A stretch of DNA of 64,000 bases from the NCBI GenBank assembly GCA_021781495.1, contig JAJXWS010000002.1, positions 1-64,000 on the forward strand. Direction: 5' to 3'. Below the pieces are notes generated by a model. The model saw only the letters and a program-made list of their open reading frames with translations. It was not told the origin of the DNA and searched no databases. Below, one piece after another: positions 57,001-64,000 of this stretch. Source of the stretch: Acidobacteriota bacterium. GTDB lineage: Bacteria > Acidobacteriota > Terriglobia > Terriglobales > Acidobacteriaceae. A program made the position numbers and the translations under genes. How positions within the stretch are numbered: the first letter of the stretch is position 1; every line of letters starts with the position of its first letter.

Positions 57001-59269
57001 GGCAGTATCTGCGACCGGCGACTTCAGTGAGACGGATAACTGCATTGGGGCTAGCGTGAATGCAGGCGGCAGCTGCACCATCCAGGTGACATTTACGCCC
57101 ACGCAGTCCGGCAGCAGAACGGGCACGCTCACCATCAGCGCAAACGTGGCGGGAGGGCAGCTGACGGTAGCCTTGAGTGGAACCGGAGAGAGCCCCACTG
57201 CGGTCAGCGCGACTCCGGCAATGGTGGACTTTGGCCAGGTGGAAGTGGGAACATCCTCGACCGCGATGCAGGTGACTTTGTCGAACACCAATGCCACGGC
57301 GATTGCGATCTCAGGGGTTGTTGTTCCCGCGCCGTTTGTCCTCGCCAGCAATGCCTGCGGAAGTTCGCTGGCAGCCAACAGTTCCTGCCAGTTGAATGTG
57401 GAGTTCGCGCCGACACAGACAGGCTCGGCTGCGGCAACGATGACGATTACCGATGATGCCGGTACGCAGGCGGTTGCCCTGAGCGGAACCGGCGCAGCGG
57501 TGCCGACGGACACACTTTCGCCGAGCTCTCTGGTCTTTTCGGGGACTGTTGTCGGGCAGCTCTCCCCGGCTCAGGCGGTAACGCTGACGAATAGCGGAGG
57601 CGTGGCGCTGTCTTCGATTGCGATCACCGTTGCCGGACCATTTCAAGCGTCGAGCAACTGCGGTACGCAGCTGGCTGCTGGATCGAGCTGTGCCATCAGC
57701 GTTGTGTTTGCTCCCACTGCGACAGGGGCAGCAACGGGCTCGCTCACGGTTGCTGACGCGCTGCGGTCGCAGACGGTGGCTCTCTCCGGGACGGGCCTGC
57801 AACCTCCGGCGTTCAGTGTAAGCCCATCGAGTCTGGCTTTCGCCGCGCAGCAGGTTGCCACGGCCAGCGCTCCGGCTACGCTCACGATCAGCAACAGTGG
57901 CGGCGCGTCCATGGCGAATGTGGGCTTCCAGATGACGGGACAGAACGCCGCGAGCTTTGCAACCGGCACGACAACCTGCGGAGCTACTCTGAGCAGCGGT
58001 AGCAGCTGCACTGTGCAGGTTCTCTTCCAACCAACGGTGGCAGGAAGCAACACAGCGACCCTGACGATTTCATCTTCGACATTAGGAGTCTCGCCGGCTG
58101 CGGTTCCGCTCAGTGGCACGGGATCCGTCTCCGCGGGGCTTTCGGTGAGTCCGGCCCAGATGACATTTGCCGAGGCTGTTCTTGGGCAGGCCAGTGCCGC
58201 GCAAACAGCGACGATCACAAATACCAGCTCAGTCAGCGCGTCCGGGCTTACGGTTGGGACGACGGCGCCGTTCAGCCTGACGCAGAATACCTGCGGCACG
58301 ACGATTGCTGCCGGGGCAAGTTGCTCGGTTTCCGTTGTCTTTACTCCCACCAGCACAGGAACCGTCACCGGTGCCCTGACGGTCAGCTCGTCCACGTTAA
58401 GCCAGGTATCCACGATCTTGATGGGAACCGCGGGACTGATCGGGCAAGTACAGGCGCTGCCCTCTCTGTTGAGTTTTCCAACGACGGGTGTCGGCACAAC
58501 GAGCCCAGCGCAAACGGTGACCCTGAGCAATACGAGTGCTGTCACGCTGACGGCTCTATCGCTCAGCGCTTCCAGCGGATTCCAGATTGCGACGAATTCC
58601 TGCCCCGCATCTCTGGACCCCGGCGCCAGCTGTACCGCCGCCGTGGTGTTTGCGCCGACGAGCGCCGGTCAGCAGACAGGGAATGTAACGGTTGCCAGCA
58701 GCGCGATGGCATCCAGCATGCAGATACCGCTTTCGGGCATGGGGTTTGACTACAGCACAGGCCTCGCCGGCTCTTCCAGCGAAACTGTTGCCAGTGGACA
58801 GACGGCCAGCTTTACGGTGGTGCTTACACCGCTCCAGGGGTCCACGGGCACATTTACTTATCAATGCGGTTCGTTGCCTGCCCGCGCATCGTGCGTCTTC
58901 AATCCCGCTTCGTTAACAGTGCCGGCGAACGCGGCCGGGAATATGACACTGCAGATCGTGACTGGCCAGTCTGCAAGTGCTTCGGTAAGGCCTGCGACTC
59001 CGTGGAGAGTGTTCCCGGTTTCCCTGGCAATGGCCCTGCTGCCTTTGGCTTTCCGGCGCCGCCGCAAGAACCTGTTTCTGGCGCTGATCTTCCTGGGCAT
59101 GACGGTTGGCTTATCCAGTTGTTCCGGAGCCGGCGGGATTGTCGCCTCTTCGACTCCGCCGGGAAACCCGGGTAGCAGCGTTACCCCGGCGGGAACCTAC
59201 TCGATACCTGTTACGGTTTCGGCGGATGGTGTCTCGCATCAGGTATCGGTATCGCTTACGGTGGATTAA
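54041..59269 (+). CDS. Giant exported protein: BNR-type propeller plus six HYDIN-like repeats
   Basis: A 1742-residue exported protein. A signal segment (MGLVVLFVALLNTAAMGQ) is followed by a large N-terminal region of beta-propeller type with sortilin/BNR-like repeats (TDGGKTWS, DSGASWHLA, STDGANWTRM, TDGGAHWAY). From about 56890 come six choice-of-anchor-D (ASH/HYDIN) repeats, each with a TVTLTNTGG-type strand, a Cys, FTPT and an LSGTG end. Then comes a final Ig-like region, a membrane-like stretch (PVSLAMALLPLAF) with RRRRK, and a second hydrophobic stretch ending in GLSSC. The start is uncertain (53873, 54041 or 54158). An adhesin or surface hydrolase role is possible; no catalytic motif is seen. 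Confidence 0.85.
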   Translation: MKTCQFLQSYCSAAIQSGAVRWISPIGIRAPHRAGSGFLMGLVVLFVALLNTAAMGQLPGLPQFTPAAPSVPPQVRRAQRFLQRRSWRGQTRSARLPSRPGRAAVSLAQPQSTTSTVPAWQPLGPNAVTTPSYGLVTGRVTSIAFDPADSTGNRVFLGTTGGGLWLAQNADTTNPADVVFSPLTDNLSAMSTAVDASISIGAVSVQPGGTGVVLAGTGDPNDALDSYYGAGVLRSTDGGKTWSLIQTTTDVEQGLGIQDYSFVGEGFAGFAWSTASPQLVVAAVSQAYEGTLVDAERPNISYEGLYYSTDSGASWHLARITDPGGADVQGPLDAYAYPHGNAATAIVWNPARQIFVAAVRYHGYYQSTDGANWTRMTVQPGTGLTTQMCPTNPGSTGSTACPIFRGTLAVNPVTGDTFAWTVDANNQDQGIWQDVCSISAGTCTNQTAAFTSRWSTSALEMNTAQGATTIQNGDYNLALAAVPSGQDTLLLAGANDLWKCSLAMGCVWRNSTNAFTCMSAQVGPYQHALAWNPANPQEVFAGNDSGLWRSLDDIGETGQTCSATDATHFQNLNGAIGSLAEVESMSQVVTSPYTMMTGLGVNGTAGVKSTSGPTTDWPQILGGEGGPVAIDPSNSTNWYVNNGAGVSIHLCSQTGDCTASAFGTTPIVNNADVGGDGDTMTEPAPFLVDPLDPSQLLVGTCRVWRGPANGSAWTGSNAISPMLDGISGSTYCSGNALIRTMAALRLSNGSEVIFVGMYGATDGGANLAGHVLSATFEPSSGAVPVWKDVTLNPVTNDTQGLNAYALDISSIYIDPHDATGNTVYVTVEGIPSPTQAVRALYRSTDGGAHWAYIASNLPASAANSIVVDPQDANTAYVAMDSGVYSTHQVSNCATAGSNCWSAYGAGLPEAPVVGLSAAPAGSQWSVLAASTYGRGVWQIPLWTAATQLTTASATPSSLTFGTQADGTTSSPQTVTLTNTGGIALIPTAVSATGDFSETDNCIGASVNAGGSCTIQVTFTPTQSGSRTGTLTISANVAGGQLTVALSGTGESPTAVSATPAMVDFGQVEVGTSSTAMQVTLSNTNATAIAISGVVVPAPFVLASNACGSSLAANSSCQLNVEFAPTQTGSAAATMTITDDAGTQAVALSGTGAAVPTDTLSPSSLVFSGTVVGQLSPAQAVTLTNSGGVALSSIAITVAGPFQASSNCGTQLAAGSSCAISVVFAPTATGAATGSLTVADALRSQTVALSGTGLQPPAFSVSPSSLAFAAQQVATASAPATLTISNSGGASMANVGFQMTGQNAASFATGTTTCGATLSSGSSCTVQVLFQPTVAGSNTATLTISSSTLGVSPAAVPLSGTGSVSAGLSVSPAQMTFAEAVLGQASAAQTATITNTSSVSASGLTVGTTAPFSLTQNTCGTTIAAGASCSVSVVFTPTSTGTVTGALTVSSSTLSQVSTILMGTAGLIGQVQALPSLLSFPTTGVGTTSPAQTVTLSNTSAVTLTALSLSASSGFQIATNSCPASLDPGASCTAAVVFAPTSAGQQTGNVTVASSAMASSMQIPLSGMGFDYSTGLAGSSSETVASGQTASFTVVLTPLQGSTGTFTYQCGSLPARASCVFNPASLTVPANAAGNMTLQIVTGQSASASVRPATPWRVFPVSLAMALLPLAFRRRRKNLFLALIFLGMTVGLSSCSGAGGIVASSTPPGNPGSSVTPAGTYSIPVTVSADGVSHQVSVSLTVD

Positions 59270-59394
59270 GACGCATGGGATGAGTCAGCAGTGACCGGAT
59301 ATACTTGAACTTCGAGACGCCCGCTCGTGAGCATGTTCCTTGACTCCGGGGAGCGTTGGATGGACTCGATGTCCGCAAAGGGAAGGCACTCGGC

Positions 59395-59706
59395 ATGACT
59401 GCCAAAGTAACTGTAGAAGACGTGGGGCGCGTGGCAGAGCTGGCGCAACTGGAACTGGGGCCCGACGAGGCCGCGCGCATGCTGCATGACCTGAACGCCA
59501 TTCTCGACTACGTGGCCCAATTGAATGAGCTGGATACGGCCGGAGTTGCTCCCTTGGCGCAGGTAAGCGAGCTGCCGGGCTACGGTGGCAGCGGCGTATT
59601 GCGAGCGGATTTGGCCGAGCCGTCAACAGACCGGGCTGCGGTGATGTCACAGGCCCCGGAAACAGACCAGGTCTTTTTCAAGGTTCCGAAGGTGATTGAG
59701 CGCTAG
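59395..59706 (+). CDS. gatC: Asp-tRNA(Asn)/Glu-tRNA(Gln) amidotransferase subunit C
   Basis: GatC is the small linker subunit of the GatCAB amidotransferase that makes Gln-tRNA and Asn-tRNA from misacylated precursors. The 103-residue length fits. The motif VEDVGRVAELAQLELGPDEAA starts the helical domain, and TDQVFFKVPKVIE ends it. ATG 59395 follows GGGAAGG. gatA begins 97 bases downstream (at the TTG chosen); gatB is not in the window. Confidence 0.95.
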   Translation: MTAKVTVEDVGRVAELAQLELGPDEAARMLHDLNAILDYVAQLNELDTAGVAPLAQVSELPGYGGSGVLRADLAEPSTDRAAVMSQAPETDQVFFKVPKVIER

Positions 59707-59802
59707 GCGCGCCTGGAGCAAGCCGGCGGCACGAGCCACTGACACCAGCAAGAGAACACGTTGCAAGGGGCTTTTGCAGAGGCTCCAGGAAGGAATTGCG
59801 GA

Positions 59803-61269
59803 TTGTCCAGCGAAACCAAGCCCACGCAAACATATGTTGAGAAGCCGAAGTCGCTCGTTGAGTTGCGGGCAGGGATCACCTCCGGCGCTGTGAAGGCGGC
59901 CGATCTGGCGGCGGGCTACTACGATCGCATCGCGGCCGTGAATCCCCACCTCAACGTCTACCTGAGCCTGACGAAAGAGCGCGCGATGGAGCAGGCGGCG
60001 CATGTGGATGCGGCCGCAGCCAAGGGCGATCCGCTTGGTCCGCTGGCGGGTATCCCAGTGGGCATCAAGGATGTTCTGGTGATGAAGGATGCTCCGTCGA
60101 CCGCCGGATCAAAGATTCTGGAGGGATACCGTCCCCCTTACGACGCAACGTCTGTTGCCCGGCTGGAGGCTGCCGGAGCCGTCCTGCTGGGTAAGGTGAA
60201 CTGCGATGAGTTCGCCATGGGGTCCTCCAACGAGAACTCCGCCTATGGGGCGGTGCGCAATCCCGTCGATACGGAGCGCGTTCCCGGCGGATCGAGCGGC
60301 GGCTCGGCGGCGGCGGTGGCTGCCAACCTGGCGGTTGCCACGCTGGGAACGGATACAGGCGGCTCCATTCGCCAGCCAGCCAGCTTTTGCGGAGTAGTGG
60401 GGGTTCTGCCGACGTATGGCCGCGTCTCCCGTTACGGGTTGATTGCCTTTGCCTCATCCCTGGATCGTGTCGGGCCCTTTGCCGCGAATGTGCGCGATGC
60501 TGCCACGCTGCTGGGAATCGTTGCAGGTCATGACCCCAAGGATGCCACCAGCTCTCCGGCGCCTGTCCCGGACTACGCGGCAGAGAGTGACAAGCCGGTT
60601 GAGGGGCTCAGAATTGGCATCCCCGCGGAGTATTTTGGCGAGGGGCTGGATCCGGAGGTGCGCGCCGCGGTGGAGCGGGGCATTGAGGATCTGAAGAGCG
60701 CGGGCTGCAGCGTGAAGCCTGTTTCGCTGCCCCATACGCGCTACGCCATCCCCACGTATTACCTGGTGGCTACGGCCGAGGCCAGCGCGAATCTGGCCCG
60801 ATTTGACGGGGTGCGCTATGGCTACCGGTCTCCCGCGTCGGAAAGCCTGGCGGCGATGTACCGGCACTCCCGCGACGAGGCCTTCGGGGCAGAGGTGAAG
60901 CGGCGCATTCTGCTGGGTACGTATGCGCTTTCCGCTGGGTATTACGACGCCTACTATCTGAAGGCGCAGCAGGTGCGTCGCCTGCTGGCGGAGGAATTCC
61001 TGCGCGCTTTTGCTGACGTGGATGCCATTGTGACGCCCACGGCGCCCATGCCGGCATTCAAGCTGGACGAGAAGACCGGCGACCCATTGGCCATGTATCT
61101 GGCGGACATTTATACGGTGACGGCAAGCCTGGCGGGCATCTGCGGGGTGAATGTTCCCTGCGGCACAACGGCGGCGGGGCTTCCGGTGGGCATGCAGGTA
61201 TTGGCTGCGCACCTGAACGAGGGCACAGCCTTCCGTGTGGCGCGGGCCGTGGAAGCCGCGCAGGGTTGA
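59803..61269 (+). CDS. gatA: Asp-tRNA(Asn)/Glu-tRNA(Gln) amidotransferase subunit A
   Basis: GatA is the amidase that releases ammonia from glutamine for GatB. The 488-residue length (from TTG 59803, RBS AGGAAGGA at 59787-59794) matches the usual 485. The Ser-Ser-Lys amidase signature appears as VPGGSSGGSAAAVAANLA, with GIPVGIKDVL giving the Lys and GTDTGGSIRQPASFCG the cis-Ser. The end of the protein PVGMQVLAAHLNEGTAFRVARAVE is typical. A TTG at 59761 would add 14 residues. Confidence 0.95.
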   Translation: MSSETKPTQTYVEKPKSLVELRAGITSGAVKAADLAAGYYDRIAAVNPHLNVYLSLTKERAMEQAAHVDAAAAKGDPLGPLAGIPVGIKDVLVMKDAPSTAGSKILEGYRPPYDATSVARLEAAGAVLLGKVNCDEFAMGSSNENSAYGAVRNPVDTERVPGGSSGGSAAAVAANLAVATLGTDTGGSIRQPASFCGVVGVLPTYGRVSRYGLIAFASSLDRVGPFAANVRDAATLLGIVAGHDPKDATSSPAPVPDYAAESDKPVEGLRIGIPAEYFGEGLDPEVRAAVERGIEDLKSAGCSVKPVSLPHTRYAIPTYYLVATAEASANLARFDGVRYGYRSPASESLAAMYRHSRDEAFGAEVKRRILLGTYALSAGYYDAYYLKAQQVRRLLAEEFLRAFADVDAIVTPTAPMPAFKLDEKTGDPLAMYLADIYTVTASLAGICGVNVPCGTTAAGLPVGMQVLAAHLNEGTAFRVARAVEAAQG

Positions 61270-61276
61270 GCCGGCC

Positions 61277-62014
61277 ATGCGAGCGCGCCGGGTATTCGGT
61301 TCTTGCACGATTGTTGCAGCAGCATTGTTGTTAACGCTGCCCGCCTGTGCTGTGCGCAAATCGCACGCCGTCTTTCTGGGTGCGGTGAAGAAGGTGCCGT
61401 ACTCCAGGGCCGGCGATCCTGCGGGGGCGGCTGCGGGCGAAACAGAGTTGAGGATACGTGCGCTGGTCGTCGACGGACAGCTGAAGGAATGGACAACCGG
61501 CAATGCGCATGACGTGACGGACCGGAGTTTTGTGGTGCGTCGCGCCTTGCGATTGAATGACGCCCTGCCTGCAGAGGGAGAGAGCGCGGCGGCTGCTCAG
61601 AAATCGGGGCAGTGGGTATGGCAGCGCGGGCCCTGGCTGCTGGTGGATCGCATGACCGGGCATATTACAGCGCTGAAGCTGCCGGATTATGATCCCGGTG
61701 TAAGCCAGCTAAGCTGGTTTCGCGACTACGCGGCGTACTGCGGCGTGACCGCGAGCGGAAAGAGCCTGTACGCCGTGGTGGCGCAGCTGGCCGTGCGCAA
61801 GCCGGTGCTGGCCAAAAAGCTGGCGCCGTTTGACGTGGCCAATCACCCGGTGCCGGAGTGCGACCTGCCGCAGTGGCAGCGCGAGCCTCTGCGGATTACC
61901 TTCCATCCCGCTGGCCGGGACGCGGTAAGCTACGACATTGTTCCCGGCTCGGCCGTGCTGGTGGAAGACGCCGGCGATGACTCGGATGCCGCGCCGGCGG
62001 CAAAATCCAATTGA
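61277..62014 (+). CDS. Exported protein of unknown function
   Basis: A 245-residue protein with an N-terminal signal or lipoprotein signal (VFGSCTIVAAALLLTLPACAVRKS; Cys24 in PAC could be a lipobox). The mature part is beta-rich without a known motif; residues FPGAVKKVPYS and WQRGPWLLVDRM are not informative. It starts eight bases after gatA and may be cotranscribed with it, then FmdE-like follows after 18 bases. No family recognised. Acidobacterial lineage-specific protein is a fair description. Confidence 0.75.
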   Translation: MRARRVFGSCTIVAAALLLTLPACAVRKSHAVFLGAVKKVPYSRAGDPAGAAAGETELRIRALVVDGQLKEWTTGNAHDVTDRSFVVRRALRLNDALPAEGESAAAAQKSGQWVWQRGPWLLVDRMTGHITALKLPDYDPGVSQLSWFRDYAAYCGVTASGKSLYAVVAQLAVRKPVLAKKLAPFDVANHPVPECDLPQWQREPLRITFHPAGRDAVSYDIVPGSAVLVEDAGDDSDAAPAAKSN

Positions 62015-62032
62015 TTCAGGACGGGGGCTTGC

Positions 62033-62620
62033 GTGGAATCGCTGGAGGAGCTGCTGACGAAGGCTGAGACGGCGCACGGACACCTGTGTGCTGGTCAGAT
62101 TCTGGGCGTGCGAATGGCGATGCTGGCTCTTGCACGGCTTGGAATCGAGGACCCGTGCGGCGCGGATCGCAAGCGACTGGTGACCTTTGTGGAGATTGAT
62201 CGCTGCGCTACAGATGCGATTGCGCTGGTGACGGGCTGCCGGCTGGGAAAACGTACGCTCAAATTTCGCGACTGGGGCAAAATGGCCGCCACCTTTGTGG
62301 ATCTGACGACGGGCCGCGCGCTGCGCGTGGTGGCGCTGGAGAGTTCCCGGGAGCTGGCGCAGGCGTTGTATCCCCACGTTGAGGGCAAGGGGAAACAGCA
62401 AATGCTGGCCTACCGCGAGCTTGCGGACGAGCAGCTGTTCCGGGAGCAGTGGGTGAAGGTTTCTGTGGACCCGGGTGAGCTGCCGGGGCAGCGCGGCGAC
62501 CGCCAGATTTGTCCGCGTTGCGGCGAGGGCGTGAATTTTGGCAGGTTTGAGGAGGTGGCGGGGGAGAAGCTCTGCCTGAGCTGTGCTCGCCCAGGGGTGC
62601 GCTACTGGCAGCCGGAATAG
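62033..62620 (+). CDS. FmdE-like zinc protein (formylmethanofuran dehydrogenase subunit E family)
   Basis: A 195-residue protein of the FmdE family. The metal-binding motif AHGHLCAGQILGVRM begins at residue 14, and GCRLGKRTLKFRDWGK is typical. A C-terminal zinc ribbon of CPRCGEGV and CLSCA type closes it. In methanogens FmdE accompanies molybdenum formylmethanofuran dehydrogenase; in bacteria it is often linked to molybdenum enzymes or is of unknown role. No such enzyme is adjacent, so the role is uncertain. Start GTG 62033 with GGGGG upstream. Confidence 0.85.
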   Translation: MESLEELLTKAETAHGHLCAGQILGVRMAMLALARLGIEDPCGADRKRLVTFVEIDRCATDAIALVTGCRLGKRTLKFRDWGKMAATFVDLTTGRALRVVALESSRELAQALYPHVEGKGKQQMLAYRELADEQLFREQWVKVSVDPGELPGQRGDRQICPRCGEGVNFGRFEEVAGEKLCLSCARPGVRYWQPE

Positions 62621-63164
62621 GCTGGAATTGCGACTGCGGATGCGGGCGAGGCTGAGCGAGCAATGCGCATCAACTTTTAACAAATGGTTTTAACAAATGC
62701 TCCGAATCCAGCAGGCGGCAGGGAAAAAGGGGCCAGAAATCGCGTCGGGAGCGGGCGATTCCGGTCATTCGCAGGGAGCAGGGCATTGCCGAGGGCTGCG
62801 CGGCTGGCGGAGCTCCTTGACACACGGCAGTCTGCACGTTTCTTATCTTGCTAGGCCTTCTTTCGGACTCCGGTGGAGATGTGCGCAGTGCAGACTGCGT
62901 GGCGTATCCGGTCGGTTTCCGGGTAAGGCTGTGTCGAACAGGAAGCAGACGGTAGCTGGGTTCTTGGTTCAAAGCGGGCGCGGGGCTGAGCTCCAGTTGC
63001 CGGCGCGCGGCAACCGGGCCCTCCTCCAGAGCCTGACCGGACTCATCCGGCTATCAGGTACATTCCCGGAGACAAATCTCTTCTCAGGCGCCCGGCCTCA
63101 GGCCGTGTACGCCTGTACCTCAGGCGGCAGCATTCACTGTGGCCGGGGTGAGTAAAGGACGATT
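62621..63164. other. 544-base gap before yajC with strong inverted repeats, possible structured RNA
   Basis: No ORF is convincing (the longest, 62697-63155, has no family-like sequence). GCAGTCTGCAC (62827-62837) pairs perfectly over 11 bases with GTGCAGACTGC (62888-62898), with CAC/GTG extending it across one bulge. An outer pair GGAGCTC (62809-62815) / GAGCTCC (62988-62994) and CGGC / GCCG enclose it. A TTGACA at 62817-62822 with TCTTAT 18 bases later may be a promoter, probably for the yajC-secD transcript. Confidence 0.45.
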
Positions 63165-63491
63165 GTGGCAACGAGTTTTGCATTGTTGGCGGGAGGGCCC
63201 GTCGGGGGGAGCGGAAGCTCGATACCGATGCTTCTGCCCTTGCTGTTGATTCCGGTTCTGTATCTGGTGATGATTCGCCCTCAGCAGAAAAGGCAAAAGC
63301 AGTGGCAGCAGATGCTGGCCGGCATCAAGGCGGGCGATCGCGTGACCACTGCCGGCGGTATTCGCGGTACGATTCTTTCCATCAAGGACGACGTCATCAT
63401 CATCCGTGTGGCGCCGGACAATCTGAAGCTGGAAGTGGCCAAGAATGCGATTGCATCCGTGACTACCCAGGAAAGCTCTTCAGACTCCTGA
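63165..63491 (+). CDS. yajC: Preprotein translocase subunit YajC
   Basis: YajC is a small membrane partner of SecDF-YajC, which assists the SecYEG translocon. The 108-residue protein has a single membrane segment (about 22-40, LLLIPVLYLVMIRPQQKRQKQ) followed by the RPQQK motif and a soluble beta domain (GDRVTTAGGIRGTI). GTG 63165 has AAAGGA upstream. secD begins 46 bases after its stop. Confidence 0.95.
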   Translation: MATSFALLAGGPVGGSGSSIPMLLPLLLIPVLYLVMIRPQQKRQKQWQQMLAGIKAGDRVTTAGGIRGTILSIKDDVIIIRVAPDNLKLEVAKNAIASVTTQESSSDS

Positions 63492-63537
63492 ATTCCGGGT
63501 TGGATTTTAGCGCTTTGAAACATAGAGAAACGGGACA

Positions 63538-64000
63538 ATGAAGAAGAATCTCAACGGCAAGATTGCAGCAATCATTGCGATCCTGGTGTTTTTCGTTTAC
63601 GGCATTTTTGGCATTCCTTCCGGCCTTTCCGGCAAGGCGCTGATGGCAGGGATGACCAAGCGAATTCACCTCGGTCTTGATCTTCGTGGCGGGGCGCACC
63701 TGATTTTGCAGGTGGTGGTGTCTGAGGCAGTCAGCGCAGAGACGGATAACACGGTAGCTCGTCTTCAGCAGGATCTGAAGACGGCCCACCTGGGCTTTTC
63801 GCAGGTGTACAAGCCCGATCCTAAGTCGCCCCAGGTAATTCGTATTGAAGGAACCGACCCGACGCAGTCTGGCACGGTGCGGTCCACGCTGGATTCCAAG
63901 TACTCGAATGAGTACGACCTGGCGGGCGGCGGTGGCGAGAACACCTGGATGCTGACCATGAAGCCGAGCGTTGAGTCGGCGCTGGAAAAGAAGACCGTCG
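63538..64000 (+). CDS. secD: Protein translocase subunit SecD, N-terminal part (cut at right edge)
   Basis: SecD uses the proton motive force to finish protein export with SecF. Only the first 154 residues are present. Start ATG 63538 (GGGACA upstream) gives a hydrophobic segment (AAIIAILVFFVYGIFGI) and the SecD signature RIHLGLDLRGGAHLILQV. The frame stays open to base 64000. The beginning of the first periplasmic domain follows. It is coupled to yajC as usual. Confidence 0.93.
   Translation, partial: MKKNLNGKIAAIIAILVFFVYGIFGIPSGLSGKALMAGMTKRIHLGLDLRGGAHLILQVVVSEAVSAETDNTVARLQQDLKTAHLGFSQVYKPDPKSPQVIRIEGTDPTQSGTVRSTLDSKYSNEYDLAGGGGENTWMLTMKPSVESALEKKTV

Noticed and set aside
62941..62960. 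GGAAGCAGAC resembling the SRP RNA tetraloop region
   Set aside because: The surrounding helix and the GGTCAGG-type partner strand of SRP RNA are absent.
62697..63155. 152-codon ORF before yajC
   Set aside because: No domain, Gly/Arg/Ser-rich, and it contains the inverted repeats; more likely non-coding.

Overview
The window is a gene-dense chromosomal segment of about 60% G+C, without insertion sequences, phage genes or CRISPR arrays. It most resembles a soil Acidobacteriota of the Terriglobia (Acidobacteriaceae type). The basis is the combination of alternative complex III joined to an A2-type caa3 oxidase, a huge exported protein with BNR-like and HYDIN/choice-of-anchor-D repeats ending in the acidobacterial Arg-rich/Cys tail, a GH3 enzyme, an AIM24-family protein and KdsB (so an LPS-bearing diderm). 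The assignment is inference from gene content, not from a marker-gene search.

Layout: 1-4000 holds a GH3 glycosidase tail, AIM24 protein, divergent ApbE and a Tat-exported Gfo/Idh/MocA oxidoreductase. 4074-9391 has an exported HExxH metallopeptidase-like protein divergent from a run of ygfZ-like, DUF1844, PhnP-like and ribF genes. 9464-13417 (minus) has PBP1A, an S41 peptidase-like protein that has lost both catalytic residues, and a tRNA-CAU. 13546-25146 is a cell-surface region: kdsB, ada, a GtrB-like transferase and GtrA flippase, then a more AT-rich minus-strand operon (rfbH, ThDP enzyme, HAD phosphatase, NeuB-like synthase, SDR) divergent from rfbF-rfbG. Together they look like a pathway for a CDP-linked 3,6-dideoxy sugar, possibly branched or joined to a nonulosonate-like sugar. 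25143-28511 is a methyl-cycle module: an ArsR-methyltransferase fusion regulator divergent from ahcY and metF with a perfect palindrome between them. 28577-38357 holds transport and housekeeping genes (AzgA-type permease, NhaD antiporter, hemB, a Ser/Thr kinase, Amt and small membrane proteins).

38882-52335 is one long respiratory operon: actA-actF of alternative complex III, an extra single-pass membrane protein, a Sco copper chaperone and coxB-A-C-D. ACIII oxidises quinol and passes electrons through its cytochromes to the oxidase, whose CuA subunit carries a fused cytochrome c domain. The operon closes with a strong terminator hairpin. A class II photolyase, the 1.7-1.8 kDa-residue repeat protein, gatC-gatA, an exported hypothetical, an FmdE-like zinc protein and the start of yajC-secD fill the rest.

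The most noteworthy points are the CDP-sugar/ThDP/NeuB locus, the catalytically dead S41 protein (Ser to Gly and Lys to Glu at the exact 25-residue spacing), the ArsR-methyltransferase regulator next to ahcY, and a possible structured RNA in the 540-base gap before yajC.
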